Shown here: one piece after another, positions 11,501-30,298 of the stretch | How positions within the stretch are numbered: position 1 is the stretch's first letter | Layout of the letters: the number at the start of each line of letters is the position of its first letter | NCBI GenBank assembly: GCA_003640385.1 | Contig: RCAB01000109.1 | Location: 62,001-126,000 of the forward strand | DNA length: 64,000 nucleotides | DNA from: Setaria digitata | Taxonomy: Eukaryota; Nematoda; Chromadorea; Rhabditida; Setariidae | Reading direction: 5' to 3' | Made by a program: the position numbers and the translations under genes | Notes under the pieces: model-generated | Seen by the model: the letters and a program-made list of their open reading frames with translations, nothing else | The model's database searches: none | What the model was told of the DNA's origin: nothing

Positions 11501-14419
11501 ACCAACAAAATCGATTTCATTTGCTGACTAGGAAAGATGCATAGACGTACGGACAGATTCGTAGGAAGAAAGAATTAAAGTCACATAACCATTAAGCAGC
11601 ACCGATAAATTCACATAAATTCACGAAGAGCGTGACGGATAGTTTTAAAGTGAGAAGTTATCGACAGCTGTCAGAATATATGAAAATAGCTATAAGCAGA
11701 ATAACCAAAAAAAGTGGACGTAAGTGTATCCCCTCTCTAAAGTATAAAATATATATCTGTTCGTCTAATTAGGCCTACAATATTAGCCAAAAAACCATTA
11801 GGTATGTCAAAATCTCCGCAATTTTCCATCCAACAATTGCACGATTCGTGCGACGTCAAGTCACATACCAATGTAGCATGCCCTAACAAAACAGCTCACA
11901 AGCCCTTGAAACAAAGTAGCGGTAAATTTGCAAGTGCAAATAAAGGCGAAGATCGCCTGGTAACCACCAACACATTCGCTCGATCCTCACCTTTTAGCTC
12001 CATGTTTGTTTACATTTTGCGTAGAACTTCTCGTTATATGAAAAATTACGAATACAAAGCTATGTATGTATTCATTACGTCTACTTTTCCAGAAACCACA
12101 CAAGGCCTAAAGCTGCTGGAGCAACACAAATGTTTCATTTTTGTTCGCATCCTATTCAGTCCTGTTCAGTAGTTCTTTGCTATTTAAAAAATACTGACAT
12201 CTAAATCATGCTACTTGGCTGAAGCACTTCCGCACGTTTCAACTGAAACTGTACAGTTTGATAAATAGCGTTTTGATTTTCGATAACGACGAAATCCACT
12301 GGAGAAAAGTAAAGTGCACTCAGAACAAAACAAAACAAAACAAAAAAGGGAAAAAAAGACAAGGGAAACTGACGACACATTTTCCCAAATTATTTGCTAA
12401 AATTAATGCAAATGACTAAATTGCGACCGAACGATGACACAAAACCGAACTTCTTTTAGACATTTGGAATATTGACTGTACTTTTCTAGATAACATAAGA
12501 TCGCAGTACACATAATTTCATGTGTTCAAATGGATGTGAATTTTCGCATCTTTCCACCATCTTACATGTCCAGATATAATAACTCGCACATTTTGTTTCT
12601 ACTTCAGATGTTCGTTAAAATTTATACAAAATGTGGGTAAACTGTGACTACCCACCCTATTGCTTTCATTAGAAATAACTTTTGGTTCTTGCAATCTTTG
12701 TTGAGATTCACAAAAAGCTGCTTCTCCTTGTTCAACAACGTGACTTCCATATCCTAATCCACCAGAACGGACTGCTGTTGATGCCCCTCTTGATATAAAG
12801 TACTCAGGCATTCCGACAGAATCACCGGAAGGAGAATACGACTGTGTCGGCGAGTTCGTTATTGAATATTCGTGGTAACTGGGTATCAGCTGGTGTGGAT
12901 CATCGAATACCTGAAATGATGAAATAAGATTCACCAGTAGGAACAAGTTTTGGAACGTATAGAATGACTCACAACAACTGGTTGACGACTTGTAATGTTA
13001 AGCATAAGCTAAAGTCATTCAGTGCTCTTAATCAAATGTTCCACTATTTACTAACTTGATGTTTAAAATTATTATTTTATGCACATCTACATGATATACG
13101 CTAATATATTTAAGTAGTTAGAACTCACCGTAGTTTCCTATTACCTGTTCCTTTTTTCTTTTTTGATGGAAAGTTAAAAAAGAAGGGACACTGAATCTCT
13201 AACATACTGAAACACCGAATGGAAAGGTTGCAGGGAGGAGAATAAATTTCTGAGATATTGTTTACGAGAGCTCATTTTAATATCAGCACTTATTTGGTTC
13301 CATTACTCTTATCATAAGCAAATAAAAAAAATTGTTAATAGTTCAAAATCAAGTTGATGAAAGGTATTCCACTGGATTCTGAAAATCAGCGACAGCAGTT
13401 TGTGCTTCAAGCTTTCAAAAGTGTTTCTCTCCAACCATCCAAATACTAACCCAGTGCAAGAAAAAAAATCCACAGAACAGTACAATAAAAACCTACGGAA
13501 AATTTGTTACTAAAATCTGCAGAGAAAATTGTGAATAAATTCATAGCTGCAGATACAAAGTTGAATACTGTAGTAAATTACTTCTCGATAATCGTATGTG
13601 TTCTGGGAACAATCGTCATTTTTTGCAATGGGCCGAGTCATAAAGCTTCGCAACGTCTGCCCTGAAGGCATGTCATCCGTAACGCCATGGCTTTGTCCAT
13701 AATTCTATAAGTTGAAAAAATAAACTAACTTTGAACAACGACTCAGGACGAAGAAGTGTTGAAAATCAATAGACATATAGTTGTAATGACAAGTCGAAAA
13801 AAAAAAAAAAAACGGAACATATGAATTCAAAAACAAGGGCGTCCAAAACAAAAAAAAAAAACCGTCAAAATGATCAAACTGCATGCGAATCTCTACTGGA
13901 TATAGAGAACATATATTCAATAGCATATGATTCACTTACATGCCAAACACATTGCACTATTTCTTAAATTACTGTTGAAATTAAACTAAATAGGAATATC
14001 AAGAAAACCGCTCCTGACAAATGTTAAGAAACATCCAACAATACTTCTTAAGAAGCAAGTAAACAGGGATAAATTATCCTAGAAAACTTATTTTTTAATT
14101 TTTTCTTTATTTTTAAAGCTTATTTTTACAAATACAAAAAGATATTTATTATTAACGATAACAAACATACCAGATTTCGTTGAGAAATTCCGTAGAAAGT
14201 ACTCGATGGGATGCCTCTTCCGGAAGAAAATGCTTGCATATGGTGTTCCTGGGCCGAAGTTATCGTAGACCGTGTTGAAGGATGTTGAAAGTGTGCCAAG
14301 GGTTGATTGTACTCTGCATCTTGCTCGTCGTCATCTTCATCAACATCACTTGGTTCTTCTTCCTGCAGGAACTGGGTAGGTAGCGGTACGAACCGACGAA
14401 TCGGTTCATTTTCTGGCAT
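2510..14419 (-). CDS. PPP1R10: PNUTS/PPP1R10-like protein phosphatase 1 regulatory subunit, 22 exons, about 1297 aa
   Basis: Exons from 5': 14171-14419, 13582-13704, 12656-12910, 11070-11162, 10462-10626, 10078-10196, 9670-9814, 9272-9353, 8682-9182, 7051-7167, 6781-6882, 6493-6623, 5778-5973, 5345-5487, 4877-4998, 4683-4788, 4494-4586, 4118-4353, 3797-3972, 3391-3583, 3020-3187, 2510-2888. Every junction keeps phase and the total is 3894 nt. The start ATG has an in-frame stop just upstream. In order: a low-complexity acidic N-terminus (1-330), a TFIIS-N/LW-like domain (about 335-440; [26 protein letters not shown]), a Lys/Ser linker ending SKFRSTGLE, a PP1-docking RVxF motif RKIRF near residue 737 followed by [12 protein letters not shown], a Gln/Ala/Pro-rich part, a CCCH finger (C-x7-C-x5-C-x3-H, about 1056-1074) and an Arg/Ser tail. 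Vertebrate PNUTS has the same order: it targets PP1 to chromatin and RNA polymerase II and acts in transcription termination. The long N-terminus and RS tail are extra. Confidence is high for identity, moderate for the first five exons and for the weak donor at 3019. Confidence 0.88.
6163..6371. repeat. Near-identical 103-bp direct repeat flanking the only ambiguous base
   Basis: Positions 6163-6265 and 6269-6371 match except for one base (g versus a in caa[g/a]atatc). They are separated by three bases that include an n at 6266. The pair sits in the PNUTS intron between exons 5778-5973 and 6493-6623. It could be a genuine recent tandem duplication, or an assembly join where the same sequence was counted twice. 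Confidence 0.9.
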
Positions 14420-14712
14420 TTCGACCCGTTAAAATTCCTAAGAGATATCTTCATCAGTTTCAAAAATCAAATCGGGATGTTACTGCACGCAACCACGTAT
14501 GAACATAGCGAAAATATAATAAAGCTGCAATTTCGTATCGCGCATTACAATAATATTTTTCTACGATATTTTTATCCTCTGAAAGAGATAAAAATGAGAT
14601 TTCCCGATAAAAGTTTACAGTAAAGCTAAAAACAGACTCAGTAGCAAAAAATAAATCCCCTGTTTTAAAATCTACTTTACTGTGTGCTAGTTATACATCA
14701 CATTTGAATTAA

Positions 14713-15228
14713 TCACATAATTCGAAATGCCCTTTTCTTTCCTACAAAATCCACATAAATGCGCTCTGCAAATGCCACATTTCGACATATGAAGATAACA
14801 ACTTCAGCAAAATGTCCACCTGTGGCTTTTTTGAATCTAGGTAGACATGTATTGGATGACGGCTTCCAAAAGCTGAACCTACAACTACTGACTCTCACAA
14901 AATGAACATCGAAAGCTCCTTCCTCCCCTGCAGCAATCAATAGTAGGAGCAAGTGATTAATAACACACCTATACATATACACCTTGTCTGATAAGCAGTA
15001 TGAGGAGTTTGGAAAAGATGAAATCTCGTATCGTCTCGTCGAAACGAGGGCACTATGGAAGGAGGGATGTGCGCCATGTCGAAAACGCCGACGACAAAAC
15101 ATGAAATCAATCAATTGGCAGGATGTAATGGTGCCTTGCCCTCCTTCCCCTCTTCCAAACCATTTGCCAACACTCTCTTGAATCGCTCCACAATGACACT
15201 CTACATGCTCCCTACATTCATTGTACAA
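14713..15228 (-). other. Open frame of 171 codons upstream of the PNUTS-like gene, uncertain
   Basis: This uninterrupted minus-strand frame is unusually long for this AT-rich sequence, but it lies in the locally GC-richer segment just upstream of the PNUTS start, where stop codons are rarer. The translation starts MYNECREHVECHCGAI, has a hydrophobic run (HLLLLLIAAGEE) and matches no family I know. It has no flanking exon and no obvious spliced-leader acceptor. A chance frame in a promoter or 5' UTR is more likely than a gene. Confidence 0.15.
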
Positions 15229-18089
15229 TTACCGAATTTCCCTTACTCCTACCCTGCCCGCGAATACGTCTCTGCATTTTCCGCATTCCGTCACTTCAAT
15301 CGATCAGCTAGTAATGTCATGCCCTGTTAATAAGTTTTAGCTACTGAACTGTACAACTACAACACTCAGCAAACAACTACCCGCATCCAGGCCCAGACAC
15401 TTCCGTCCAATCCGCCTCACCGTTAACACAGCACTCTGATCACGTGTCACATCGAAAATTCAATCGTTCGCTGGTCGAACTGATCGATGCTGCCCTACCC
15501 AGTACGCAATCTCTGTGGATCTCAAGGAACCTCCTCTTTCCCAACCGTTGCTTACAACGAGGATGGTTCTAAGAAGGAACAGTTCACCTGGAATACTCAA
15601 TATCGACGCTCTCACACTCTCCACTAAATATCAGAGCTCAGGACATATCCGTTGAGCGAAGCAAAAGATCAAAATTCTCCCCGAAAAGTAGAAATAACTA
15701 ATGGTTCCGTGTGATAGTTCACAAGCCGTAAACAAAATTTGAGTACTTATGAGCCTGTAAAATATGTGGTGTGAAACGAGTAAGTGACGTGAGAAGTGTT
15801 CCTCGATGACAAAAAAGCTATTCTTTTAGTTGTATATTTACTGATTCTCATTGATCCTTGATTTAAAAGTAAACAGACAATTCAAGTATATGAATTCGAA
15901 TATTAATAATACAAAATTTTAATATTTTGAATCTTTAGAGAATTTAATATTTTACTCATCATATTACGGCGGCTGTAATTCAACAGCACCAGACACATAA
16001 TTGCCATATCTTAAAATACATAAACTGGCCTCTAATCGTCCACAAAGTTTCTTCAAAATAAACAAAAAATTCCTAAAGGTTAGAAATTTACTCAGCTTTC
16101 AAACCATTTGTGTCTTCAAAACTTTACATCTCATCTATTGTTGAAAATTTGGATGTATCAAGATGGAAGTTAATTCACTTCATCGAACAAAATTACTTCA
16201 ACATTAATTTCTACTTCGACTTCTTCCGACAACCACCACTTCTGACCATTATTAAAAAAATAATTAAAAATCCACTACCCACTTCCTCTAGTCAATACGA
16301 TCATTAAAACTTCACTCTGTTTTAATTAAAACCAATTTACTGTTAAAATGTAAATTAACCTGAAATGCTCACTGTACAACATACGCAGTAAATTTCGCAA
16401 CCTAAGATTTGAGAATTTATCAGACCTGCTATGAATTAAGCAAAATCCAATGCACTGAGAGTTAAAGTTAGTTTCGAGTAATATATATATATTATTATAT
16501 AATTTAGTACAATGATTATTTCAAAAATTTTAGCAGCATATGTCAACCGTAATAAAAAGGATTTTTGAAATGAATAATGACTCAGATAGATCTAGTCTAT
16601 AAATACATCCAGCTTGCATCAACCACTGCATAAATCAAATCGACATCAAGTCCTTCCTGCTCTTAAAATATTACTAATGAGAAATTAAAAAGTCCAGCAA
16701 AAAATTACAGCTTGCGGCGACATAATTCAAGAAAATAATGAGAAAACTTCTTGCAAACAAATAATTACTTCAGTGGTAATATATCATCATCATATTTCCA
16801 TCCGTCAAGGAACCTCATTTAGACAACTTTATTACACATGACTATTAGCAGAGATGCATGCATCATATTGTAGAATGGACCGTAACAGTAATTTCATTAG
16901 CTTACATTTTCTTTCGTTCATCTCTTTTCATTTCATCTAATTTTCCTTAATTCAATTCATCTAATTTTCTATTCGCATTTTTATGCCGTTTATTCGTCAT
17001 ATCTGATGCCTAAATTCTGCAAGCGTCCACATGGAATTTACATAATTAATGCATGCACACTGTTTTAAACGGGAATTTAAAATAGCGGCTTACTGTTTTG
17101 AATTTTTCAAATGAGAATTTTTCAGTCCACTGATAATGCGATCAGTGCAACAAGTCTGATAGCATAAAAATTTGTGCATTCCATCAGATGTGCAGTAAAT
17201 CATCCGACCAAGTGTTCCAGAATTCTTTCTCTATTCCGACTGTAGTTGCATTCTGAAATTTTCACACTCAGCATGGAGAACTAAATATGGATGGAACTTT
17301 TATTTCAGAAGGAACGATAATATTGACAATGGTTTTTGAGGAGTTTTGTGGTTTTACAGCAGTTTTGATTCTGCTTTGTAGTCACTGGGTTAAAATGGTC
17401 ATTAAAGATGATCGACTTTCAAATAATTTCCTAATTAGAAAATTTTTTTAATTATACCTACTGCTTTTTCTTTAATCAAATTTCTGTCTCTCACAAAAAA
17501 ATTATGCAACATCTTTTCATAAAACTGCAATTTTGGCGAGCTTGTAAAAGTAAAGATTAGGGAAAGAAATGATGCAATTGTTTGTAGAGGATGAAAAATG
17601 TCTTAAAAGAGAAACTCTTGAGTGAACGTTGTCCTTCTCTTCCAATTATTCTTAAACTAGTAGTTATTTTTCTCACCTTTCCAGTATCCGCAAAAGAAAG
17701 TAAAAAACGAAATTCCAGCACCAGCCAGCCACAAAAATGAAAAACGATCTTTCCGACTAATAAAACTTCAGAATCGAGAACAGAGCATATTTGCCCCATT
17801 TTCAAGAATGCTTGTATTAAAATTGTGTTTCCTGGATACGCGTTGCCTAAATTACATCACCAAACATCGTTTCATGCATAGGGGCCAGTATATGCGGTAC
17901 TTTAATATGTGCAGATTCTTTCCCGGGAGATTCGTTCCCAAAATAGCGTGTATTCTTCATTTCATACATCTCATCTGAGCCCAGAACTTGCTACACACTC
18001 AACAGTGCAGCTCTTCCTAGTCTCGGCTCAATTTCAGTTTGTTCTTTGATTTATGATACTCAACTGAATCGCGAATACGATTCTTGCAG

Positions 18090-18121
18090 GATTCTTTATC
18101 CTCCACAATGGATAAAGAATC
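18090..18121. repeat. Perfect 12-bp inverted repeat with 8-nt loop
   Basis: The arms are gattctttatcc and ggataaagaatc, separated by tccacaat. They pair perfectly over 12 bases. The hairpin is isolated in the intergenic region, with no coding sequence nearby. Confidence 0.85.
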
Positions 18122-20644
18122 TATAAGCAGTTCCCAGTTAGCGCAATTCATTTTTTTAAATATGCAACGCTCGGACTAAAAACCGTAGGAAGCTGCTATG
18201 CAGAGCATCTGGTAGAAAGCACCATCATGGCAGCTTCCTCCATCATCACCGGACTTTCTGAATCAACAAGAGCAAATTATCTTCCTGGTGATAGGTTAGT
18301 CTTTTGTCCGGTGAATTTAGACTGGACTTTAGTGCACATGAGTAATTCAGGTGTTAAAACTAATTAGCATAGCAAGAATTTGTTCCAAACGAGTTGCAAA
18401 GATTAACTAACATATCAACTGCCTAGGCTCAAGATTGTCCTTCGGAATTCTCGATTAAGCGCTACTCTCCATCGTCTTTTGCATTCCACAATTCCTTTCC
18501 TTCACCGTTGCTTCGACATTTTCTGCATCCATAAACACCGATGCATTCTTTTTCCTTATAATATATTCCATTAAGTGGGAATTTTGCTTGTCTATTCAGT
18601 CTACCCTTTCGATACAATTTCTCCACCTTCATTACTAAAGCGTTATTAAATTTAGCGAAATCCTATTTCATTCATTCATCGTTCATATGGCTATAAATGA
18701 AAGTTGTGAGTATGCCTTTTAATGCATTGCGCGTTTGGCAGCTAATTCAAGCGATAATCCTCTAGCCTTAATTCCTATAAGCTAAAGTTTCGCTTAAGCA
18801 AAACAGCAACAATCTGATATCATTGTTTGCATTACTTACTCATTTAGCTTTTCTCTTATAGGTTGAAATAAGGCTTCAGCAATGGCAGAGTCTCAATAAA
18901 ATGTCGAATCTATTCTCGACAGATACCATCAGAGAGTATTGTTAGTTGCACGAAGACGGGATGAAACGAAACTTTGGATATAGCGACAAATGGAATGGAC
19001 TAGTAAGTTCGGAAAAAGGAGTATTAGCAGTGAAATGCTTAGCTGTCAATTACAGTGGTTGTCAGAAAGAATGTATGAGTGTGCACGGGTGTGTACACCG
19101 ACGTGGATGGAATATTACACTTCACTTCCTCATTCGTAGGCCAATGAAAAAAGATGGATAACCAGATGTGTCTTCAGTTTCTATCTTTCAACATCCTCAC
19201 AGATGGATCTGTCCCAACTGAATTAACCACTAGTTTGTTAAGTGCTTAACTGTGTCCTTTCACTTCTCTAATTAGTTCTCTGTGAGCTTAATCTTGAACT
19301 TATAAAGTCCCGCATCTCGAAATGATCATTTCTTGGATTAAGTTCAATCATCATTGAAGCCATTCAGTGGTTTCCCAACATTTTCTCTTCCTTTTAACTC
19401 TTTCCAAACTCCTTCGGTTCACATTCATTTTAATATTTATGCTTTAGTCTTTTTATTACTTTCCAGTGATTGATAACTCACTAACCAGTTAACATGAGAA
19501 AGCTTGGAATTGAAAAATATGGGCAAGCTTGTCTAAGATGCATCTGGCTAATGGGTGAAGCCACAAACTACTATTATATTCAGGATAAATGTGAGGAAGA
19601 TTTCCAATATCATTTCCTTCTCCTTCCTGATACTTAATCAAATCTGTTCTAAAGGTAATTTAAAAACCTTCTGATAAATTTCTGCTTATCAAATCTTTGG
19701 AAAATTCACGCTGATTTTTTTACTTTCTTTTTGGAAAGAGAAAAAATTTATCGTCTTCACTATTGAATACATGTTCAACTTCCATCCGCATGCTATTTGC
19801 CTATTAACTTTATTGTCGAAACAAAGTAGCAAGCGAAAATTAAGATTATTGTAAAGTATGAAAAATAATAAACTGTCTATCACTGGTGTTTAAAAAGTCT
19901 AACTATTCTTTTTTTTTTTTTCGAAAATCGCACAGCAGAACAAAAATTGGAGAAATGATAAAAAGGAGACTTGCCTATCACTATCCTTCCCACTATTACT
20001 GAGAGATTTAAAAGATTCTCACTAATGAAAAATCATTCATTGCCAAAGGCGGAAGGTTAGCACATAAAAATGAGGGCGAAAAAGATCGAATTTTATTGGC
20101 TATTACATAAATGGTGAAATTTATGCATGAAATTAGAATTGCTATGAATAAACAGCCTTGCAGCAACCAGAATGCTATTTTTTTTTATTAATGTCTATTT
20201 TTATCAGAAACGAATTCACTATGTTCACATGCTAGTTGTCTTTGATTTGGTAAATGTTTACTAACTTGATGAAAATTAGTGAAATTAAGCTAATAAGGAA
20301 GAAATAGTATAAGGTTGAACGCGCAAAAAGCCTAAACATCTTTCGTTCCGAAGAGCAAGAAATAATTTAATGTTTTTTTTTCTGTTCAGACAGGTGTTAA
20401 ATGCTGAAAGTAGAAGAAAGCAATGAATTTGATGGACGAAATGAGTGAAATTTTTTATAATCCACTAATGATTTGTGCCAAAATCATTCTCGTCCTTCAA
20501 TATCTCACTGATCCTGATTTGTTTTTTCTGATCCTTTGAAGTTACTGCTAACATCTGAAGTCAATCATATTGGCACTACGAAATTCAATACCGCTTCCAA
20601 TTACAAAACTATTAATTAAAGCAAGTATTTTACTAGCAGCTGTG

Positions 20645-26271
<5,627 letters not shown>

Positions 26272-28146
26272 AATCGTATATTTATCACGGTCTTATACAA
26301 ACAGAAATTTAGAAAAGTAAGAGATGGAAGGAAAAGGCTCAGAGAAAAATCACGCCTTAATAAACAATTACAAATTAATAAGAAATGATGAGCTGCTGTC
26401 TCCGACATTCATCAAAAGTTAGATCTCCCTTGAGTGACATGCGGAAAAATGAAAAGACGAAAGAGTGGAAGCTCAGGCTGCACTGGCGGAATAAGGCCTT
26501 TGAATTGAATGACACAGAGAGAAAGTTGAAATTTAGAGTTTCGTAACGCTGTGTCATTCTCCTACACATAGTGAATCAATAATATAGTGCAGTTGAGGTC
26601 ACCTCAGCTACGCATGTGCAATGAGACGTGACCCAACGACAGTGACATCCACACCTGTCCCACTCCCACACTACTTACGCAAAGAAAATTTAACTGCCGC
26701 TCCCGCAGGTTTTGCGAACACTGACAACTTGTCGCTGATGCGGTCCGTCAATGAAACGCAGTGAAACGTTCTTCTCCCAGTACAGTTAAATGGGTTGCTC
26801 TAAAAGTAACCTCAAAATGAAAAGTGTTCGATTTCGTTGACTAGTGATGATGTATCAAGTCTTAATAATGCTAAATTTAGTCGGAGCAAATCTTTGACTT
26901 TTATTTGAACGGTTTTTTGTTGTTTTACATGACATATTCAATCAAGGGACATTTGTAAATAGAAGCATAGAAGGTTTTTCAATTTGAAATTTAATTAAAC
27001 ACATCCACTTAAATTAGAATTATATACAAGGCATACTCACTTCCGTTATCAAAGTTCATCTATCAAGCGACAGTATTTGATACCTTTTAAAAAGGGACTG
27101 AAAATTGACAAATAAATTGACGGGTTTTTAATGAATTAGATTTTTTATTTATTCGTTTCAGAAATATGACACAAAATGACAATTGCACTTCTGGATTAGA
27201 AGAATAGATGAAAGGTGATGGCGAAGTGTCAATAAGCGAACATTGTTTATCTTTCTTCATTAATTGTTTACAAGTTGCATGTTACAATATTTATTTGAAA
27301 ACAGTATCAATAATAAGCATTATTTCTTCTTCTCGTTAATACAAAGCTTATACCAATTTTAATAGGATAATAATTAAGTTTATATTTAAAAAGATTTTTA
27401 CTTTTACGAAAAAGGAAAAAAATGAATTAACAATAAAAGATTTTCTTCTATACAATATACGATTTAATTAAATGAACATTTAAATCAAATTTAATTGATT
27501 TAAAGCTATTTTATCAGAGCTATCGCATTTTCTTTCTATCCAATGCTGCTCCTTTAAAACTTATCACTTATCTGATGTGCATTATAATTTTCTTTAAATT
27601 TATCACAGCAGTAAATTACCGTGTTGTAATAGCACGTGACTTAGAGGGAAAGAAAGTGCATAAAGATTCATTTAATTGAATTTTCTTTTATTTAATTTTC
27701 GCTTATTTTCTTGATTTTAATATGAGGAAGATTTGACCAACCGGCAAACTGAGGTAGAACACATCAATATCTCTATTATTACTTATCTATCAAAAATTAC
27801 AAAATTTGATACTTTAGAATTTTATCAACATTTTTACCAGAACTTTACTTCAATTGTATATGGGATGATCAGAGCAATCAAGAAAATAAGCGCCATAATT
27901 ATTATAATCTCTCGTACATGCGCTGTACTTCATTTATTCGATTTGTTTTTGGCCTAGGCTACGCATTTATAGTCCACATCAGATAAGTAATGATAAAAAA
28001 ATTCTTGTATCATTTAGTAAGAAGTGAGAAAGTTATTAAAAAAATAAAGCTCTTACATACTTGCTTATTTGATAAACTGAAATTTTTCTTTGTAAAATGT
28101 GCTTATCAGAGAAGTATCTAAAGAGTTTTCAGAAAAAGTGGGTCCT
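26272..28146. other. Intergenic region with a GC-richer island
   Basis: No exon is evident. A segment at about 26540-26800 is clearly less AT-rich than its surroundings and may be a promoter for the + strand genes downstream. It includes a palindrome, TGAGGT-C-ACCTCA (26594-26606), that carries an AGGTCA nuclear-receptor-like half site. The rest (26.8-28.1 kb) is AT-rich with no recognisable feature. Confidence 0.4.
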
Positions 28147-30140
28147 ATGAATAGCAAAAAGGTCAAAACAAAATCAAAGGGACAAAAAATTTTGCAGACC
28201 AGTAAAGCTGGTCCAAGTTGTGAAAAATCCGTGAAAACCGGAGAGGAAAAGGGTCTGAATGTCAAAGAAAAGTTTTCCGATCTGCTAACATCATCTTTGA
28301 AGATTTTCAACTTCGATGGAAATATTAATTTACCCACCAATGATTTAGCACTTCTCTTCAGAGTAAGGTTTGATTATTTTTTTAATAATTATTTGAATAT
28401 AAAAGACAGCAAGGAAATTTTTTATAACTAATTATATTTGGACTAATTAACAAATTCAGAAAGAACTGAAGAAAATCTTATTTTCAATTATACTGCAGCG
28501 CTTCTGAAAGCGACATCCATCTATTCACTGTTGCTCTTGTTGAATCTGTTGTTCTTTTTGACTAGATTCTTATCTTGTCCATGCAGTCCATCTCTAACTG
28601 TAGTCTAAATTCACTATGTCTAGGCCATTGTTATATCTGCACCCAAGTTCTGCAATAGCACAATATCTTATCACGCCGCATTCAAAACGAGGAAAAGAAT
28701 TTTTCTTGTTACTGCTATGAATTGTTTATTGGTGTGTCGATGAGGAATAGTGACTAAATAAGGGAGATGATTCCGTGATGCTTCCGAATCAGTCTGATCT
28801 CTTTCAGTTCTAGATCCAAGTAAGAGTTGTTATTTCAGAAGGGAAGGTGGAATGAAAGCCAGTCAGTGGTGCTGTCGCCAAAATGGATCAGAAGATACAA
28901 CAAATTCTGCAGAATAGATGGACCAGGATATAACTATATGAGAAGAGACTTGCGTGTCATGAAGTTAGAGGCCTCATGTGATGTCGATAAGTTAATGAAA
29001 AGATTTCCATATCAATCAGAGTCGAAAAAGGAAATTGCTTTAAAAAGAAAATCAACACTGAAAAAAGGATCTTCGTTGAAGCAAAGTTTCAAAGACGAAA
29101 AGGAACAGCCTAGCGAGAGTTCAAGTGATTCGGAAAATGATAACTGTAGCTTGCCAACATCTTTGATAACTGAACTAAAGGAAAATGTGGTCAAGAAATC
29201 AGGTACACATTCACATCTTAACTGCTAACTGATTACTAGCTTTATAGCAGTTGTATTTTCATAACACAGTTCTTTAGAACTTCAAATCTCTTCGAATGAC
29301 AGCTGGCGGTACAATGCATTTAGTACGTGGTGAGATGGAGCAGACTCGATTTTAGTCGCAAAATGTGCGAGTAATATATAATTTAATTCTAGTCATCCGG
29401 TTGGGCTGCTGATCATTGGATAAGTTAATAGTCAGCATTTCACTCTCGCAATGAGTTCTTCTCTTATGCTTTCAGAATATTATATTGGCTGTCAACGTAG
29501 AAGGAGTGATTGTGAAACAGGAGAGAAGTAATTTAAGAATGAAAAGAAGGCGATTAGTTTAGAAAAAATTGAAAAATTTTACAGATATAAAGTCCAATTT
29601 CAAATGAACAGCCAGGAAGTGAGTATTATCAAACTTTCTGCAAGACTACTTTTTATGTCTTGAAATATTTCAGCAGCAGCTGGTATTGCTTTCGAAATAG
29701 TTTGTGCTCCCAGAACTTTAACATTGTTGAAGCGGTTATTAGTTTTTGAAAAGCACCAGGTAAGCACTTCGAGAGTAGTGATAAGAAAAGGTTACTTTTT
29801 TTGTACAGTCGTTGAAATTACCTCTCACTCATTCAGTGAGTTCCATCCTAGCATTTTCATAATTCCTCGTTTATTTGGTATTTTTTGTAGTAAATTTATA
29901 AATTTAAAGTTATTGTTTCAGCTAGTAACTGATTGGGAAATAGCTAAAAAAACGTATATGTCACGAGATTTGAACTGGAGGGAGTCACCACGGATGTTGC
30001 AACTTTGTGATGAAGTAGCCAAGGAGATGATTGATCTGGATAGAATGTCTAAAGCCTTACAACACTTAGGACGATATGAAATGGCCCAGAAAGCGGTCGC
30101 ACCGCTTAAGGTTGAAACTGATATAAAGAACTTAACATAA
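28147..30140 (+). CDS. Unrecognised Lys-rich protein, 4 exons, about 294 aa; first gene of an operon-like pair
   Basis: Exons 28147-28362, 28839-29202, 29674-29759 and 29922-30140 keep frame throughout (885 nt), with donors GTAAGG, GTACAC and GTAAGC and TTTCAG-type acceptors. The start ATG lies about 14 bases after a TTTTCAG that could be a spliced-leader acceptor; the same frame is open farther upstream, so an earlier exon cannot be excluded. The protein begins MNSKKVKTKSKGQK, continues into a structured-looking part (LALLFR joined to KGRWNESQSVVLSPKWIRRY), a Lys/Ser/Glu-rich linker with an acidic SESSSDSEND patch, and a helical C-terminus (LLKRLLVFEKHQ, MIDLDRMSKALQHLGRYEM). The composition suggests a nuclear protein. 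I cannot assign a family. Coordinates may be off by one base near 28100. Confidence 0.65.
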
Positions 30141-30194
30141 ATGACTGAGAATTGTTTTCTCATTATCATAATTTTATTTAAACCGCAGAAAAGG

Positions 30195-30209
30195 CAAGGT
30201 GATACCTTG
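30195..30209 (+). promoter_or_regulatory. Small stem-loop in the gap between two closely spaced genes
   Basis: CAAGGT-GAT-ACCTTG forms a perfect 6-bp stem with a 3-base loop. It sits 55 bases after the stop of the upstream gene and about 90 bases before the predicted ATG of the next gene. No AATAAA was seen in the 158-base gap. Stem-loops and U-rich elements occur between nematode operon genes, but a role here is inference. Confidence 0.25.
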
Positions 30210-30298
30210 AATAATTAGCTCAACTTCCACTAATATTTTATTTCCCAAGTTAAATGTTCATTATAAGGAAATTGATGTAATGAGAATTATTCCACGGC

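Larger units (their letters stand above)
14420..20644. other. Divergent intergenic region between the PNUTS-like and ion-channel genes
   Basis: About 6 kb lie between two divergently oriented genes, so promoters of both are expected here. A segment at about 14.7-15.7 kb is visibly richer in C and G than its surroundings and lies just upstream of the PNUTS start, where a promoter or 5' exon is most likely. No exon chain is visible in 15.7-20.5 kb. Notable structure: a perfect hairpin at 18090-18121. No transposon ORF is seen. Confidence 0.5.

Noticed and set aside
11804..12172. 122-codon + strand open frame
   Set aside because: It lies in an intron of the minus-strand PNUTS-like gene, has no splice partners or family resemblance, and reads as low-quality composition.
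29470..29625. Two extra candidate exons between 29202 and 29674
   Set aside because: They can be spliced in frame at first but leave the wrong phase for the exon at 29674, whereas direct joining of 29202 to 29674 is in phase.
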